DNA of 5,410 nt from Paracoccaceae bacterium (GCA_007120685.1 SKNG01000503.1:1-5410); one strand, 5' to 3'; shown: positions 1 through 5,410, counted from the stretch's first letter. Notes: generated by a model from the sequence alone, not told the origin. Made by a program: numbers and translations.

Positions 1-81
1 CATGGCCACCAGCTGATGCGGGCTGGTTTCCTCGGCGCCGATGGCGGCGTTCTGGCGGTAGGCGTTGATATTGGCGTTCAT
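1..81 (-). CDS. fliS: Flagellar export chaperone FliS, N-terminal 27 residues (runs off left edge)
   Basis: FliS is the cytoplasmic chaperone that binds the C-terminus of flagellin and keeps it unpolymerised until export. The minus strand reads ATG at 81-79 and stays open to the window edge, giving MNANINAYRQ followed by SPHQLVAM. An N-terminal Y-residue segment followed by 'SPHQL' is the hallmark of FliS. The start is supported by a GAGGA Shine-Dalgarno at 97-93 on the minus strand, 11 bases before the ATG, which is slightly long. It lies 39 bases downstream of the fliD stop, the usual fliD-fliS order, so co-transcription is expected. About 100 residues lie outside the window. The identification rests on a short segment plus synteny. 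Confidence 0.85.
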   Translation of the reverse strand, partial: MNANINAYRQNAAIGAEETSPHQLVAM

Positions 82-92
82 GGTTGAATCGG

Positions 93-97
93 TCCTC
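93..97 (-). promoter_or_regulatory. Shine-Dalgarno of fliS
   Basis: GAGGA on the minus strand ends 11 bases before the fliS ATG. It lies in the 39-base spacer (82-120) between the fliD stop and the fliS start. No terminator-like hairpin is visible in that spacer, which fits co-transcription of fliD and fliS. Confidence 0.5.
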
Positions 98-120
98 GGG
101 AAATGAGTGAGTGCGCGGCG

Positions 121-1284
121 CTAGCGTCTTCCGCCGCCGATATTATTGATCGTCTCGAACTGCTGGCTCAAGAACGCGCTGGTCTGGTTCAGTTCAGCCA
201 CCAGCGCATCCAGCGCCGAAAACTGGCGCACAAAGCGCTGCTCGGTGCGCTCCAGCCGGGCTTCCAGCGCCTCACGCTGGCGGCCGATGTCATTGAGCCG
301 GTTCTGCAGGTTGGCGCTCTGGCCTTCCAGCAGGCTGCCGGGCCCAACCACGTCACCCAGGTAGTTGCCCAGGCGCGCGCCCAGTCCGTTGTCACCGCCG
401 AACAATTCCTGCAGCGCCTGCGGGCGCTGGTCGATCACCTGGTTCAGGCGGCCTTCGTCAATGCGCAGCGTGCCGCCTTCCCGGCTGGTGATGCCGAGCG
501 ATGCCAGCGTGTTTGCGCCCGGCGCGGCCTCGGGAATCACGCTGGTGAGGATGCTGCGCACTTCGCTGGCAATCGAGCGCACGGTGGCGTTGCCCTGCAG
601 CGGGCCGGCGATCTCGGTTTCAGGGTCGTAGCTGGCCAGGCCGTTGAGCACGTCGACCAGGCCGTTGTAGCGGTTGACGAAATCGCGCACCTGATCCAGC
701 GTCGCACCGCGGTTTTCGTTGATGGACAGACGGGCCGGCGCGTCTTCTTCGGCCTGCACGCCGTTCAAATCCAGCGTCACGCCGTCGATGGCGCCTTCAA
801 TGCGGTTGGAGGCGCTGGTGACGCTAAAGCCGTCGATTTCCACTTCGGCATCGGCCGCGGCGGAAATCACCTGCAGGTTCGGCGTGGCCAGCTGGCCCAG
901 ATTTGCCGTGGCGTTATTGACCGTCAGATCAATGGCATTGTCCGCGCCGGTGTTGCGGCCGGTCAGCACCAGCCGGCTGCCCTCTGCATCGTTGATAATG
1001 CTGGCCGACACGCCGCGATTATCGGGCGCGCGGTTGATGGCGTCGCGAATATCCGCCAAAGAGTTATTGGACTGATCGATATTGATGCTGAACGAGCGAT
1101 CACCGACGGAGAAATTCAGCGTGCCGGTGCCGATCTCGGCGGACGAAGATTCAAACGCCTGGCTGGCGCGCTTATCGGCCTCGGCCAGGGCCAGCACGCG
1201 CACGTCAAACCGTCCCGACGCGGTGCCGTCCCGAGCCGTGGCGGTGAACACTTCCTCGTTGGAGCTGACTGCCTCGCGCGCGGC
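121..1284 (-). pseudogene. fliD: Flagellar filament cap protein FliD (hook-associated protein 2), lacking its N-terminus
   Basis: FliD caps the growing filament and helps flagellin fold into place outside the cell. The minus frame is open from 1353 to the TAG at 123-121. FliD-like sequence begins around 1284 with AREAVSSNEEVFTATA, a stretch that in intact FliD lies roughly 70 residues from the start. A central domain carries a flagellin 'IN' motif (INIDQSNNSLADIRDAIN and onward, about 928-1086). The C-terminus is a helical D0 segment with heptad-like spacing (LQNRLNDIGRQREALEARL) ending in SAFLSQQFETIN, typical of FliD. The GTG at 1251-1249 is the first possible start codon of the well-matched part, but it lies inside a conserved domain and is not a credible native start. 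Upstream of about 1284 the frame reads into regulator DNA. The N-terminal D0 strand needed for assembly is missing, so no functional cap protein is expected from this copy. The fliS start follows directly. Confidence 0.85.
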
Positions 1285-1601
1285 CAGTCCACGCTGCCCG
1301 CCCCTGCCGGCGGCGGTGCGCCGCGCGGAAAATCCTGCGGTTGCGGGGCGTTGTCAGAGACGAAGAAGCCCGAGCGATCCCGCGCGCTGAGGTAGTCATC
1401 GGCCACCAGATCGGCATAGGCCAGTGTCACCGTGATCCGGCTGATCCCCAGATGCGCGGCCAGTTTGCGGCTTGAAGGCATCCGCTCGCCCCGCCGCAGC
1501 CGGCCGGCCAGAATGCCCTCGGCCACCATCTGCCGGATCTGCGCCTGCAACGTGCCCGTGGCGCCGGGCCGCAGGAAGAATGTGTCCACCGAAACGGCCA
1601 T
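1276..1601 (-). pseudogene. tauR: TauR-like MocR/GntR-family regulator, N-terminal DNA-binding part only
   Basis: MocR regulators join a GntR winged helix to a fold-type I aminotransferase-like domain that binds PLP and the effector; TauR activates taurine genes in Rhodobacteraceae. Here the first ~108 residues are intact: MAVSVDTFFLRP, then the GntR domain (about residues 18-86) with the helix-turn-helix RKLAAHLGISRITVTLAYADL and the wing DRSGFFVSDNAP. The start of the linker (SVDWPRA) is followed at about 1276-1284 by fliD DNA in another frame. The frame continues with foreign, Arg/Pro-rich residues to a stop at 1118-1116, so translation would give about 161 residues without the PLP domain. 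The start at 1601 is preferred over 1631: it has AGGG six bases upstream, matches the family's MAVSV start, and the 1631 ATG lies within a predicted operator repeat. It is divergent from the aminotransferase, as is common for tauR and tpa. The family call is firm; the TauR specificity is inferred from the neighbour and the repeats. Confidence 0.8.
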
Positions 1602-1623
1602 CACCTGCCCTGATTCCGCGAAT

Positions 1624-1633
1624 CTGGTCATAA
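1624..1633 (+). promoter_or_regulatory. Putative TauR half-site 1 (CTGGTCATAA)
   Basis: CTGGTCATAA matches the CTGGACTTAA-type repeat, recalled as the TauR target of Rhodobacter capsulatus, at 8 of 10 positions. It is a direct repeat, 8 of 10 identical, of the element at 1647, and the two begin 23 bases apart, about two helical turns. MocR regulators are known to bind direct repeats as head-to-tail dimers. The consensus is from memory and was not checked here. Confidence 0.5.
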
Positions 1634-1646
1634 ATCTAGCCGCGCT

Positions 1647-1656
1647 CTGGGCCTAA
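1647..1656 (+). promoter_or_regulatory. Putative TauR half-site 2 (CTGGGCCTAA)
   Basis: CTGGGCCTAA differs from CTGGACYTAA only at position 5. It is the better match of the two repeats and lies 102 bases before the aminotransferase ATG, in the same orientation as the first repeat. This position suits an activator site upstream of a plus-strand promoter. Confidence 0.55.
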
Positions 1657-1695
1657 CGCCAGCCGCCGCAATCCGTCACTCTCCAATCATGTGCA

Positions 1696-1730
1696 GCGGC
1701 CGGGCATATGCCGGCCGCTTGTCTGTTTTT
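1696..1730 (+). terminator. Terminator-like hairpin in the leader of the aminotransferase gene
   Basis: GCGGCCGG (1696-1703) pairs perfectly with CCGGCCGC (1711-1718) around a 7-base loop. It is followed by TTGTCTGTTTTT, ending in five T. This is the classic layout of an intrinsic terminator reading on the plus strand. It ends 28 bases before the aminotransferase start, and no plus-strand gene lies upstream in the window. It may be an attenuator, the terminator of a gene formerly upstream, or a leader structure. The inner GGCATATGCC is itself palindromic. Confidence 0.5.
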
Positions 1731-1749
1731 CCATCACGCCCAGCCCGAT

Positions 1750-1753
1750 GAGG
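1750..1753 (+). promoter_or_regulatory. Shine-Dalgarno deciding the tpa start
   Basis: GAGG lies five bases before ATG 1759. The earlier in-frame ATG at 1708 has only the GC-rich hairpin arm in front of it and would add 17 residues (MPAACLFFHHAQPDEAK) not expected in this family. Confidence 0.6.
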
Positions 1754-1758
1754 CCAAG

Positions 1759-3141
1759 ATGAACATCACCGCCCCCATCAACGATCTGTCGCCCGTTGTT
1801 GCCGCCGACCGTGCCCATGTCTGGCACCATCTGACCCAGCACAAACCGTTCGAGACCATCGACCCCCGCGTGGTGGTCGAAGGCAAGGACCTGCGCGTCT
1901 GGGACGCCACGGGGCGCGAGACGCTGGACGCCGTGTCCGGCGGTGTGTGGACGGTGAATGTGGGCTATGGGCAGGTGTCCATCGCCGATGCGGTGCGCGA
2001 CCAGTTGGTGAAGATGAACTTCTTTGCCGGCGCCTCGGGCACCGTGCCCGGCGCTCTTTTCGCGCAAAAGTTGATCGAAAAGATGCCGGGGATGAGCCGG
2101 GTCTATTATTCAAACTCGGGCTCCGAGGCGAATGAGAAGGCCTACAAGATGGTGCGCCAGATCGCCCATCGGCGCCACGGCGGCAACAAGTGGAAGATTC
2201 TGTATCGCGAGCGCGACTATCACGGCACCACCATCGCCGCGCTGGCATCCGGCGGGCAGGAAGAGCGCAAGGCGATGTATGGCCCCTTCCCCGCCGGTTT
2301 CGTGCCCGTTCCGCATTGCCTGGAATACCGCAGCCAGTGGGGCGATGTAGCCGATTACGGGATCCGCGCCGCCAATGCGATTGAAGAGGTGATCCTGCGC
2401 GAGGGGCCGGACAGCGTCGGTGCCCTGATCCTGGAGCCCGTGACCGCCGGCGGCGGCGTCATCCTCCCGCCCGAGGGCTACTGGCCCCGCGTGCAGGAGA
2501 TCTGCCGCAAATACGACATCCTGCTGATCATCGACGAGGTGGTCTGCGGCGTGGGGCGCACCGGCACCTGGTTCGGTTATCAGAACTATGACGTGCAGCC
2601 GGATATCGTGACCATGGCAAAGGGCGTGGCATCCGGCTATGCCGCGATTTCCTGCACGGTGACCACGGAACGGGTGTTTGAGCTGTTCAAGGACGATGCC
2701 GAGGACCCGATGAGCTATTTCCGCGATATCTCCACCTTCGGCGGCTGCACGGCGGGGCCGGCGGCGGCGATGGAGAACATGCGCATCATCGAGGATGAGG
2801 GGCTCCTGGACAACTGCCTGGCCATGAGCGCGCGGCTGATGGGCAACCTACATGCGCTGCAGGAAAAGCACGCCGTCATTGGTGATGTGCGCGGCAAGGG
2901 GCTGTTCTGCGGCGCCGAACTGGTGGCCGACCGGGGGACGAAGGAACCGTTGCTGGAAAAGCAGGTCGCGGCGGTGGTGGCGGCGGCGATGAAGCGGGGC
3001 GTGCAGATCGGCATGACCAATCGCTCGCTGCCGGGGTTCAACAACACGCTGTGCCTCAGCCCGGCGCTGGTGGCGACGGGCGATCAGATCGACCAGATCA
3101 CCGATGCCATTGACGGCGCGCTGACCGAGGTGTGCGGCTAA
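1759..3141 (+). CDS. tpa: Taurine--pyruvate aminotransferase (class III, PLP-dependent)
   Basis: Tpa moves the amino group of taurine to pyruvate, giving sulfoacetaldehyde and L-alanine, in the cytoplasm. The 460-residue protein is full length for the family. Visible motifs are SNSGSEANEKAYK (118-130, PLP phosphate loop), YHGTT (154-158), LEPVTAGGG (225-233), IIDEVVCGVGRTG (257-269, with Asp259 contacting the pyridine nitrogen), and MAKGVASGY (286-294, with Lys288 as the Schiff-base lysine). SYFRDISTFGGCTAGPAAA (319-337) closely resembles Rhodobacteraceae Tpa as I remember it. ATG 1759 is chosen over the in-frame ATG at 1708 because it has GAGG five bases upstream, whereas 1708 lies in the hairpin loop. 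The divergent TauR-like gene supports a taurine role. The usual partner xsc is not in the window, so a related omega-amino acid such as hypotaurine or beta-alanine remains possible. The class III call is certain; the substrate is probable. Confidence 0.85.
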   Translation: MNITAPINDLSPVVAADRAHVWHHLTQHKPFETIDPRVVVEGKDLRVWDATGRETLDAVSGGVWTVNVGYGQVSIADAVRDQLVKMNFFAGASGTVPGALFAQKLIEKMPGMSRVYYSNSGSEANEKAYKMVRQIAHRRHGGNKWKILYRERDYHGTTIAALASGGQEERKAMYGPFPAGFVPVPHCLEYRSQWGDVADYGIRAANAIEEVILREGPDSVGALILEPVTAGGGVILPPEGYWPRVQEICRKYDILLIIDEVVCGVGRTGTWFGYQNYDVQPDIVTMAKGVASGYAAISCTVTTERVFELFKDDAEDPMSYFRDISTFGGCTAGPAAAMENMRIIEDEGLLDNCLAMSARLMGNLHALQEKHAVIGDVRGKGLFCGAELVADRGTKEPLLEKQVAAVVAAAMKRGVQIGMTNRSLPGFNNTLCLSPALVATGDQIDQITDAIDGALTEVCG

Positions 3142-3298
3142 GCGGCACGCGGCCCGGTGCGAAGGGTCCGGCGAGCCTGCTGCGCTATCCGGTCTGGCGC
3201 AGGCAAGGTGGTTCTGGCTATGCTCGCTGATCTTCGGGCTGCCGATCGAATTGGAGCGGCACCTCGGGCCGCCGGAGCTGGAAGGCGGTAGCTTCGTT

Positions 3299-3323
3299 CT
3301 GCGGGATGGCCTATGTCCCGCAG
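3299..3323. repeat. 8-bp inverted repeat upstream of the ThDP enzyme gene
   Basis: CTGCGGGA (3299-3306) and TCCCGCAG (3316-3323) are perfect reverse complements around a 9-base spacer, ending 48 bases before the next start codon. No T tract follows on either strand, so this is not an intrinsic terminator. It could be an operator for a dimeric regulator or a leader hairpin. In GC-rich DNA an 8-bp stem can also arise by chance. Confidence 0.45.
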
Positions 3324-3360
3324 CGCAGCGGCGACGGCCCGACAGTCTTGCACAGCGTTC

Positions 3361-3366
3361 AGGGAG
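3361..3366 (+). promoter_or_regulatory. Shine-Dalgarno deciding the ThDP enzyme start
   Basis: AGGGAG lies five bases before ATG 3372, a strong ribosome site. The earlier in-frame ATG at 3306 sits inside the inverted repeat with no purine-rich site at the right distance, so it is not used as the start. Confidence 0.7.
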
Positions 3367-3371
3367 ACAGC

Positions 3372-5144
3372 ATGCCCGATCCCGGCCAGGAGCCTGCCCC
3401 CACACCCGGCAACCGCCCGGCCGAATGGGGTTCGGACGCCATGGCAGAGGTGCTGCGCGATCTGGGGATCGGCTGGATGACGCTGAACCCCGGTGCCAGC
3501 TTCCGCGGCCTGCATGACAGTCTGGTCAACCATCTGGGCAACCGCGCCCCGCGCCTGCTCTTGTGCCTGCACGAGGAGGCAGCGGTATCCATCGCGCATG
3601 GCTACGCCAAGGTCTCGGGCCGGCCGATGGCGGTGGGGCTGCATTCCAATGTCGGCCTGCTGCACGGGTCGATGGGCATCTTCAACGCCTGGTGCGACCG
3701 GGTGCCGATGCTGGTGATCGGCGCCACCGGCCCGCTGGATGCCGCGCGCCGCCGGCCCTGGATCGACTGGCTGCATACCGCGCAGGATCAGGGGGCGCTT
3801 GTTCGGGAATTCGTGAAATGGGACGATCAGCCGCTCAGCGTGACCGCCGCGCGGCGCGCGCTGGCCGAGGGGCACGCGCGGGCGACGACCTATCCGATGG
3901 GGCCGGTATACATCAATCTGGACGCCGATCTGCAGGAAACCCGGCTGGACGAGCCGCCCGCGCCCATCGACCTTGCGCGCTTCGCGCCGCCCGCCCTGCC
4001 CGCGCCGGACCCCGCCACGCTGCACCAGGCGGCTGACATCCTGCAGGGCGCCCGGGCGCCGGTGCTGATGGTGGGGCGCACCGGGCGCGATGCGGCGGGC
4101 TGGCAGGCGCGGGTGGCACTGGCCGAGCGGCTGGGCGCGCGGGTGCTGACCGATTTCAAGACGCCAGCCGCCTTTCCCACCGCCCACCCGCTGCATGCCG
4201 CGCCTGCGGGCTATTTCCTGCCGCCCGAGGCACAGGCGCTGCTGCGCGAGGCCGATGCCATCCTTGCGCTCGACTGGATCGATCTGGCCGGCACCTTGCG
4301 CGCCGCCTTCGGTGGCGATGATATGCCGCCGAAGATCGTGTCGGTATCGGCCGATGCGGCGCGGCACCGGGGCTGGGGGAAGGAGGCCGGCGCCCTGCCG
4401 CCCGCCGATGTCACGTTGGCCAACAGCCCCGATGCGGTGGTGCCCGCGCTGCTGGCGCGGCTGGGCGCGCAACCGGCGGCGGGCGACCCTTCGCCGCAAC
4501 CTGCACCACCACCGGCGCTGCCTGCCGATGACGCCATGATGACCGCGCAGTCGCTGGCCGCCCTGCTGCAGGCCGGGCTCGCGGGGCGGTCGGTGACGCT
4601 GATCCGCGCGCCGCTCAGCTGGACGGGGGCGGACTGGCAGGTAGCCGGCCCGCTGGACTATCTGGGCTATGACGGCGGCGGCGGCGTGGGGTCCGGCCCC
4701 GGCATGGCCGTGGGCGCGGCGCTGGCGCTGCGCGAGGGGCATCCGGCCCGGCTGCCGCTGGCGGTGCTGGGCGATGGCGATTTCCTGATGAACGCCTCCG
4801 CCGTCTGGACGGCGGCGCATGCGCGCATCCCGCTCTTGATCGTGGTCGCGAACAACCGGTCCTTCTTCAATGACGAGGTGCATCAGGAAAAGGTGGCGAT
4901 CCAGCGCGGCCGGCCGCCGGAAAACCGCCATATCGGCCTGGCCACCGATGACCCCGATATCGACATCGCGCAGGTGGCCGCCAGCCATGGCGCGTGCGGC
5001 TTCGGCCCGGCGCAGGACGCGGGCCAGTTCCGCGCCTGCCTGGCCGAGGCTCTGGCGGCGGTGGCATCGGGCGCGGTGGCGGTGATCGACGCGCGCATCG
5101 CCAAGGGCTACGCACCCAGCATGGCGGCGGCGATGCGGGGTTGA
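3372..5144 (+). CDS. Thiamine diphosphate-dependent enzyme, acetolactate synthase / decarboxylase superfamily, substrate unknown
   Basis: The 590-residue protein has the three-domain layout of acetolactate synthase and benzoylformate decarboxylase. The N-terminal pyrimidine-binding domain (about 20-190) carries the cofactor-activating glutamate in LHEEAAVSIAHGYAKVSG (Glu68 or neighbouring Glu69). The central Rossmann-like domain (about 215-365) includes APVLMVGRTGRDAAG. A Pro/Ala-rich linker (about 366-388) leads to the pyrophosphate-binding domain (about 430-575), with the full ThDP motif from GDG (467-469) to NN (494-495). It is not Xsc: the N-terminal and active-site segments differ from what I recall of that family. 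It is not a clear IlvB either, and no small regulatory subunit gene follows. The aldehyde dehydrogenase begins 16 bases downstream, so the two are almost certainly co-transcribed. This suggests a 2-oxo acid is decarboxylated to an aldehyde, or an aldehyde is ligated. The superfamily is certain; the reaction is not known. Confidence 0.85.
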   Translation: MPDPGQEPAPTPGNRPAEWGSDAMAEVLRDLGIGWMTLNPGASFRGLHDSLVNHLGNRAPRLLLCLHEEAAVSIAHGYAKVSGRPMAVGLHSNVGLLHGSMGIFNAWCDRVPMLVIGATGPLDAARRRPWIDWLHTAQDQGALVREFVKWDDQPLSVTAARRALAEGHARATTYPMGPVYINLDADLQETRLDEPPAPIDLARFAPPALPAPDPATLHQAADILQGARAPVLMVGRTGRDAAGWQARVALAERLGARVLTDFKTPAAFPTAHPLHAAPAGYFLPPEAQALLREADAILALDWIDLAGTLRAAFGGDDMPPKIVSVSADAARHRGWGKEAGALPPADVTLANSPDAVVPALLARLGAQPAAGDPSPQPAPPPALPADDAMMTAQSLAALLQAGLAGRSVTLIRAPLSWTGADWQVAGPLDYLGYDGGGGVGSGPGMAVGAALALREGHPARLPLAVLGDGDFLMNASAVWTAAHARIPLLIVVANNRSFFNDEVHQEKVAIQRGRPPENRHIGLATDDPDIDIAQVAASHGACGFGPAQDAGQFRACLAEALAAVASGAVAVIDARIAKGYAPSMAAAMRG

Positions 5145-5148
5145 AAAC

Positions 5149-5156
5149 AGGGGGGA
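5149..5156 (+). promoter_or_regulatory. Shine-Dalgarno of the aldehyde dehydrogenase gene
   Basis: AGGGGGGA lies four bases before ATG 5161, in the 16-base spacer after the ThDP enzyme stop. It supports both the chosen start and translation from a shared message. Confidence 0.6.
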
Positions 5157-5160
5157 TAGC

Positions 5161-5410
5161 ATGACCGGAACCGGCAACAGCCTGCGCGCGCGGATCGAGG
5201 CGATGCGGGTCAGCGATGTGCTGCCGCGCCAGCGAGGGCTCTATTACGGCGGGGCGTGGCATCAGGCCTCGGAGGCGCCGCTGGCGGTCACCTCGCCCGG
5301 CGATGGCAGCGACCTCGGCACGATGGCCGTGGCCGGGCCGGCGGATGTGGACGCGGCCTTTCGCGCGGCCCATGCGGCGTTTCTGGACTGGCGCGAGACG
5401 CCGCCTTTCG
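5161..5410 (+). CDS. Aldehyde dehydrogenase family protein, N-terminal 83 residues (runs off right edge)
   Basis: NAD(P)-dependent aldehyde dehydrogenases oxidise aldehydes to acids in the cytoplasm. The frame opens with MTGTGNSLRARIEAM, then LYYGGAWHQASE (the 'I-G-G-W' type strand that starts the family fold), then SPGDGSDLGTMAVAGPADVDAAFRAAHAAFLDWRETP. The latter is the conserved N-terminal block with 'A-DVD-A--AA--AF--WR-TP' spacing. The roughly 25 residues before LYYGG are somewhat longer than in many members. The nucleotide-binding and catalytic Cys/Glu regions lie beyond the window, so activity and subfamily cannot be judged. Its place directly after the ThDP enzyme resembles the decarboxylase plus dehydrogenase pairing of mandelate-type pathways. 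Sulfoacetaldehyde from Tpa is another possible substrate. Confidence 0.85.
   Translation, partial: MTGTGNSLRARIEAMRVSDVLPRQRGLYYGGAWHQASEAPLAVTSPGDGSDLGTMAVAGPADVDAAFRAAHAAFLDWRETPPF

Larger units (their letters stand above)
1602..1758. promoter_or_regulatory. Divergent control region between the tauR-like gene and the aminotransferase gene
   Basis: These 157 bases separate the two divergent starts and must hold the promoters for both. They contain two direct repeats resembling TauR sites (the first overlaps an unlikely upstream ATG of the regulator) and a GC-rich hairpin with a T tract in the leader of the plus-strand gene. I could not pick convincing -35/-10 hexamers on either strand. An activator-dependent promoter with a weak -35 would fit a TauR-type system. 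Confidence 0.6.
3142..3371. other. Intergenic gap between tpa and the ThDP enzyme gene
   Basis: No gene is recognised in these 230 bases. One plus frame stays open across it (about 3177 into the next gene) and includes a hydrophobic run ARWFWLCSLIFGLPIELE, but it has no good start or ribosome site and matches nothing I know. A weak bulged stem GGCCC/GGGTCC (3151-3155, 3164-3169) follows the tpa stop but has no T tract. A perfect 8-bp inverted repeat lies at 3299-3323. The length suggests the downstream pair has its own promoter rather than forming a tight operon with tpa. Confidence 0.55.

Noticed and set aside
1249..1251. GTG at 1251 as a true start of a short FliD
   Set aside because: FliD similarity continues upstream without a break (REAVSSNEE), the codon lies within a conserved domain, and the sequence just upstream is coding, so this is a truncation rather than a short variant.
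103..1395. A 430-codon open frame on the plus strand over fliD
   Set aside because: It is an antisense shadow of fliD with no recognisable motifs. The minus strand gives clear FliD sequence and is followed by fliS.
1629..1631. Upstream ATG of the regulator
   Set aside because: There is no Shine-Dalgarno in front of it and it overlaps a predicted operator repeat. ATG 1601 has AGGG at six bases and gives the usual MAVSV start.
1708..1710. Upstream ATG of the aminotransferase
   Set aside because: It lies in the loop of the terminator-like hairpin, has no suitable ribosome site, and would add residues atypical of the family. ATG 1759 has GAGG at five bases.
3151..3169. Possible terminator after the tpa stop (GGCCC/GGGTCC)
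   Set aside because: The stem is only five pairs with a bulge and no T tract follows, so it was not called.
3372..5144. Assignment of the ThDP gene as xsc because it follows tpa
   Set aside because: The N-terminal segment (NPGASFRGLHDSL, HEEAAVSIAHGYAKVSG) and the C-terminal segment do not resemble Xsc as recalled, and no phosphate acetyltransferase gene follows.
3138..5177. A 679-codon open frame on the minus strand opposite the ThDP enzyme gene
   Set aside because: Its translation is Arg/Gly/His/Ala-rich low-complexity protein without recognisable domains. It arises because high-GC coding DNA rarely forms stop codons on the opposite strand; the plus-strand gene has complete family motifs.
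1..5410. CRISPR arrays, tRNA or rRNA genes, insertion sequences, integrase att sites
   Set aside because: No regularly spaced repeats, no cloverleaf or rRNA-like segments, no transposase or terminal inverted repeats were seen. In particular, no target-site duplication or mobile element end was found at the 1280 junction.

Overview
The window looks like two unrelated pieces of DNA joined near position 1280. Left of the join, on the minus strand, is the end of a flagellar operon: the C-terminal four fifths of the filament cap gene fliD, then the first 27 codons of fliS. Its composition (ATT, AAT, GAT and TTA codons are fairly common) and protein style suggest a gammaproteobacterium, perhaps Halomonas-like; that assignment is weak. 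Right of the join the DNA is more GC-rich, with mostly G/C third positions. Its genes resemble the taurine locus of Rhodobacteraceae such as Paracoccus and Rhodobacter: a MocR/GntR regulator of TauR type facing away from a taurine--pyruvate aminotransferase.

Layout: fliS start (1-81, minus, runs off the left edge); fliD lacking its N-terminus (121-1284, minus); a tauR-like regulator cut after its winged-helix domain (1276-1601, minus), whose frame does not match that of fliD; a divergent control region (1602-1758) with two TauR-like direct repeats and a terminator-like hairpin; the tpa-like aminotransferase (1759-3141, plus); a 230-base gap with an 8-bp inverted repeat (3142-3371); a three-domain thiamine diphosphate enzyme (3372-5144, plus); and the first 83 codons of an aldehyde dehydrogenase (5161 to the right edge, plus).

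Two genes are broken at the same point and both lose essential parts, so the join is either an assembly or library chimera or a real illegitimate recombination. The sequence alone cannot decide, but an artefact is more likely.

In the right arm, Tpa would transfer the amino group of taurine to pyruvate, giving sulfoacetaldehyde and alanine. The usual next enzyme, sulfoacetaldehyde acetyltransferase (Xsc), is not seen here. The downstream ThDP enzyme is a different branch of that superfamily and is followed, 16 bases later, by an aldehyde dehydrogenase. That pair has the logic of a 2-oxo acid decarboxylase feeding an aldehyde oxidase, or of an alternative fate for the Tpa product. The substrate cannot be read from sequence.
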